A stretch of DNA of 64,000 nucleotides from Panulirus ornatus (lineage: Eukaryota; Arthropoda; Malacostraca; Decapoda; Palinuridae). Numbering within the stretch: position 1 is the stretch's first letter; every line of letters starts with the position of its first letter. A model generated the notes under the pieces. That model did no database searches, had not been told where the DNA came from, and saw only the letters and a program-made list of their open reading frames with translations. Position numbers and translations under genes: made by a program. This document shows positions 62,158 to 64,000 of the stretch, piece after piece. The DNA is taken from the NCBI RefSeq assembly GCF_036320965.1, contig NC_092235.1, positions 2,303,346-2,367,345 on the forward strand, in the 5' to 3' direction.

Positions 62158-64000
62158 AGGCTGCACACCCAGGCCGCACACACAGGCGACCCCAGGCCGC
62201 ACACCCAGACTGCATACACAGGCGACCACAGGCCGCACACCCAGGCCGCACACACAGGCGACCCCAGGCCGCACACCCAGGCCGCACACCCAGGCTGCAC
62301 ACCCAGGCCGCACACCCAGGCCGCACACACAGGCGACCCCAGGCCGCACACCCAGGCCGCAGACACAGGCGATCCCAGGTCACACACCCAGGCGACCCCA
62401 GGCCGCACACCCAGGCCGCACACCCAGGCGACCCCAGGCCGCACACCCAGGCCGCACACCTAGGCCGCACACCCAAGCCGCACACACAGGCGACCCCAGG
62501 CCGCACACCAAGGCTGCACACCCAGGCCGCACACACAGGCGACCCCAGGCCGCACACCCACGCCGCACACACAGGCGACCCCAGGCCGCACACCCAGGCC
62601 GCACACCTAGGCGACCCCATGCCGCACACCCAAGCCGCACACCCCAGGCCGCACACACAGGCCGCACACACAGGCGACCCCAGGCCGCACACCCACGCCG
62701 CACACACAGGCGACCCCAGGCCGCACACCCACGCCGCACACACAGGCGACCCCAGGCTGCACACCCAGGCCGCACACACAGGCGACCCCAGGCCGCACAC
62801 CCAGGCCGCACACACAGGCGACCCCAGGCCGCACACCCAGGCCGCACACCTAGGCGACCCCATGCCGCACACCCAAGCCGCACACCCAGGCCGCACACAC
62901 AGGCCGCACACTCAGACGACCCCAGGCCGCACACCCAGGCCACACACCCAGGCCGCACACTCAGGCCGCACACACAGGCAACCTCAGGCCGCACACCCAG
63001 GCTGCACACCCAGGCGACCCCAGGCCGCACACCCAGACTGTACACACAGGCGACCCCAGGCTGCACACCCAGGCCGCACACACAGGCGACTCCAGGCCGC
63101 ACTCCCAGGTGACCCCTTGCCGCACACACAGGCGACCCCTGGCCGCACACCCAGGCCGCACACCCAGGCCGCACACCCAGGCGACCCCAGGCCGCACACA
63201 CAGGCGACTCCAGGCCACACACCCAGGCCGCACACCCAGGTGACCCCTGGCCGCACACCCAAGCGACCCCTGGCCGCACACCCAGGCCGCACACACAGGC
63301 GACTCCAGGCCACACACCCAGGCCGCACACCCAGGTGACCCCTGGCCGCACACACAGGCGACCCCTGGCCGCACACACAGGCGACCCCTGGCCGCACACC
63401 CAGGCCGCACACCCAGGCCGCACACCCAGGCCGCACACCCAGGCGACCCCAGGCCGCACACCCAGGCAGCACACCCAGGCCGCACACCCAGGCAACACAC
63501 AGAGGCGACCCCAGGCCGCACACCCAGGTGACCCCAGGCCGCACACCCAGGCCGCACACACAGATGACCCCAGGTCGCACACCCAGGCCGCAAACCCAGG
63601 CGACCCCAGGCCGCACACCCAGGCGACCCCAGGCCGCACAACTAGGCCGCACACCCAGGCCGCATACCCAAGCCGCACACACAGGCGACCCCAGGCCGCA
63701 CACCCAGACTGCACACACAGGCGACTCCAGGCCGCACACCCAGGCCGCACACCCAAGCCGCACACCCAGGCCGCACACCCAGACGACCCCAGGCCGCACA
63801 CCCAGGCCGCACACCCAGGCCGCACACCTAGGCCGCACACAGACGACCCCAGGCCGCACACCCAGGCCGCACACCCAGACGACCCCAGGCCGCACACACA
63901 GGCCGCACACCCAGGCCGCACACCCAAGCCGCACACCCAGACGACCCCAGGCCGCACACACAGGCCGCACATCCAGGCCGCACACCCAGACGACCCCAGG
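62158..64000. repeat. GC-rich array of 13-bp and 10-bp modules
   Basis: At least 1,843 bp, continuing past the window. Two 13-bp modules (CCGCACACCCAGG and CCGCACACACAGG) and one 10-bp module (CGACCCCAGG) alternate; the 10-bp module always follows a 13-bp one. A common order is 13-13-10 (36 bp), with runs of one to five 13-mers. No module contains a stop in most frames, so ORFs of up to 530 codons appear on both strands; they are not genes. Confidence 0.95.

Noticed and set aside
62117..63985. Long ORFs of 199-530 residues on both strands rich in Ala, Gly, Cys, His and Pro
   Set aside because: The 13-bp and 10-bp modules contain no stops in several frames, so open frames are automatic; nothing supports translation.

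Overview
This is eukaryotic, repeat-dominated nuclear DNA, most likely from an arthropod and probably a decapod crustacean. The organism call is an inference from repeat content: many long (AT)n tracts, RTE-type LINEs with short-repeat 3' tails, Penelope-like elements (PLEs), a 5S-rRNA-headed SINE, and a TATA/CRE-type arthropod-like promoter. Two gaps of exactly 100 N (23,019-23,118 and 46,128-46,227) divide the window into three contigs. There are no bacterial operons, CRISPR arrays or phage genes.

Contig 1 (1-23,018). Positions 1-11,983 are copy A of a long duplicated block. It holds a 31-bp minisatellite, an antisense L2/CR1-like LINE fragment carrying a short 67-bp satellite, an RTE LINE 3' end, a 5S-SINE body between (AT)n tracts, two RTE fragments in opposite orientation, a PLE terminal piece with a hammerhead-ribozyme-like core, and about 4.5 kb of non-coding repeat with 47-bp and 72-bp minisatellites. 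A Ty3/gypsy element follows: LTR at 10,763-11,168, a tRNA-Leu-type primer site, a leader with a 42-bp minisatellite, then decayed gag, protease, RT and RNase H to 15,822, with no integrase seen. Next come a PLE 3' fragment inside a 54-bp inverted repeat, tRNA-Val-like and tRNA-Ala-like genes, a 5S-headed SINE, and, just before the gap, a TATA+CRE promoter driving the first exon of a protein kinase-like gene.

Contig 2 (23,119-46,127). About 1.8 kb of unremarkable sequence is followed by copy B (24,905-40,250) of the same block, in the same order. All five minisatellites have different copy numbers from copy A (31 bp: 3 vs 5; 67 bp: about 4.4 vs 26; 47 bp: 2 vs 6; 72 bp: 3 vs 1; 42 bp: 7 vs 3). 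Copy B also keeps about 2 kb from the centre of a LINE palindrome that copy A has lost. Two head-to-tail RTE LINEs separated by (TA)n follow, then a composite block of SINE, RTE tail and the 5' half of a Jockey/I-like LINE, cut by the gap.

Contig 3 (46,228-64,000). It opens with inverted and tandem PLE copies, then old diverged copies of the non-coding repeat of copies A and B, a 71-bp minisatellite, and a second copy of the 17.4-17.9 kb segment. The best non-repeat gene candidate lies at 56,471-57,256 (minus): a winged-helix (RFX/D5-like) protein with 13-residue repeats and an acidic tail. The contig ends with the composite block again and a Jockey/I LINE (ORF1 with CCHC knuckles, start of ORF2), whose endonuclease is interrupted by a GC-rich array of 13-bp and 10-bp modules running off the window.

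Apart from the kinase exon, the winged-helix ORF and the two tRNA-like genes, everything recognisable is mobile-element debris. No multi-gene pathway is present. The A/B duplication could be a true segmental duplication or two haplotypes placed in series by the assembler; the sequence alone does not decide.
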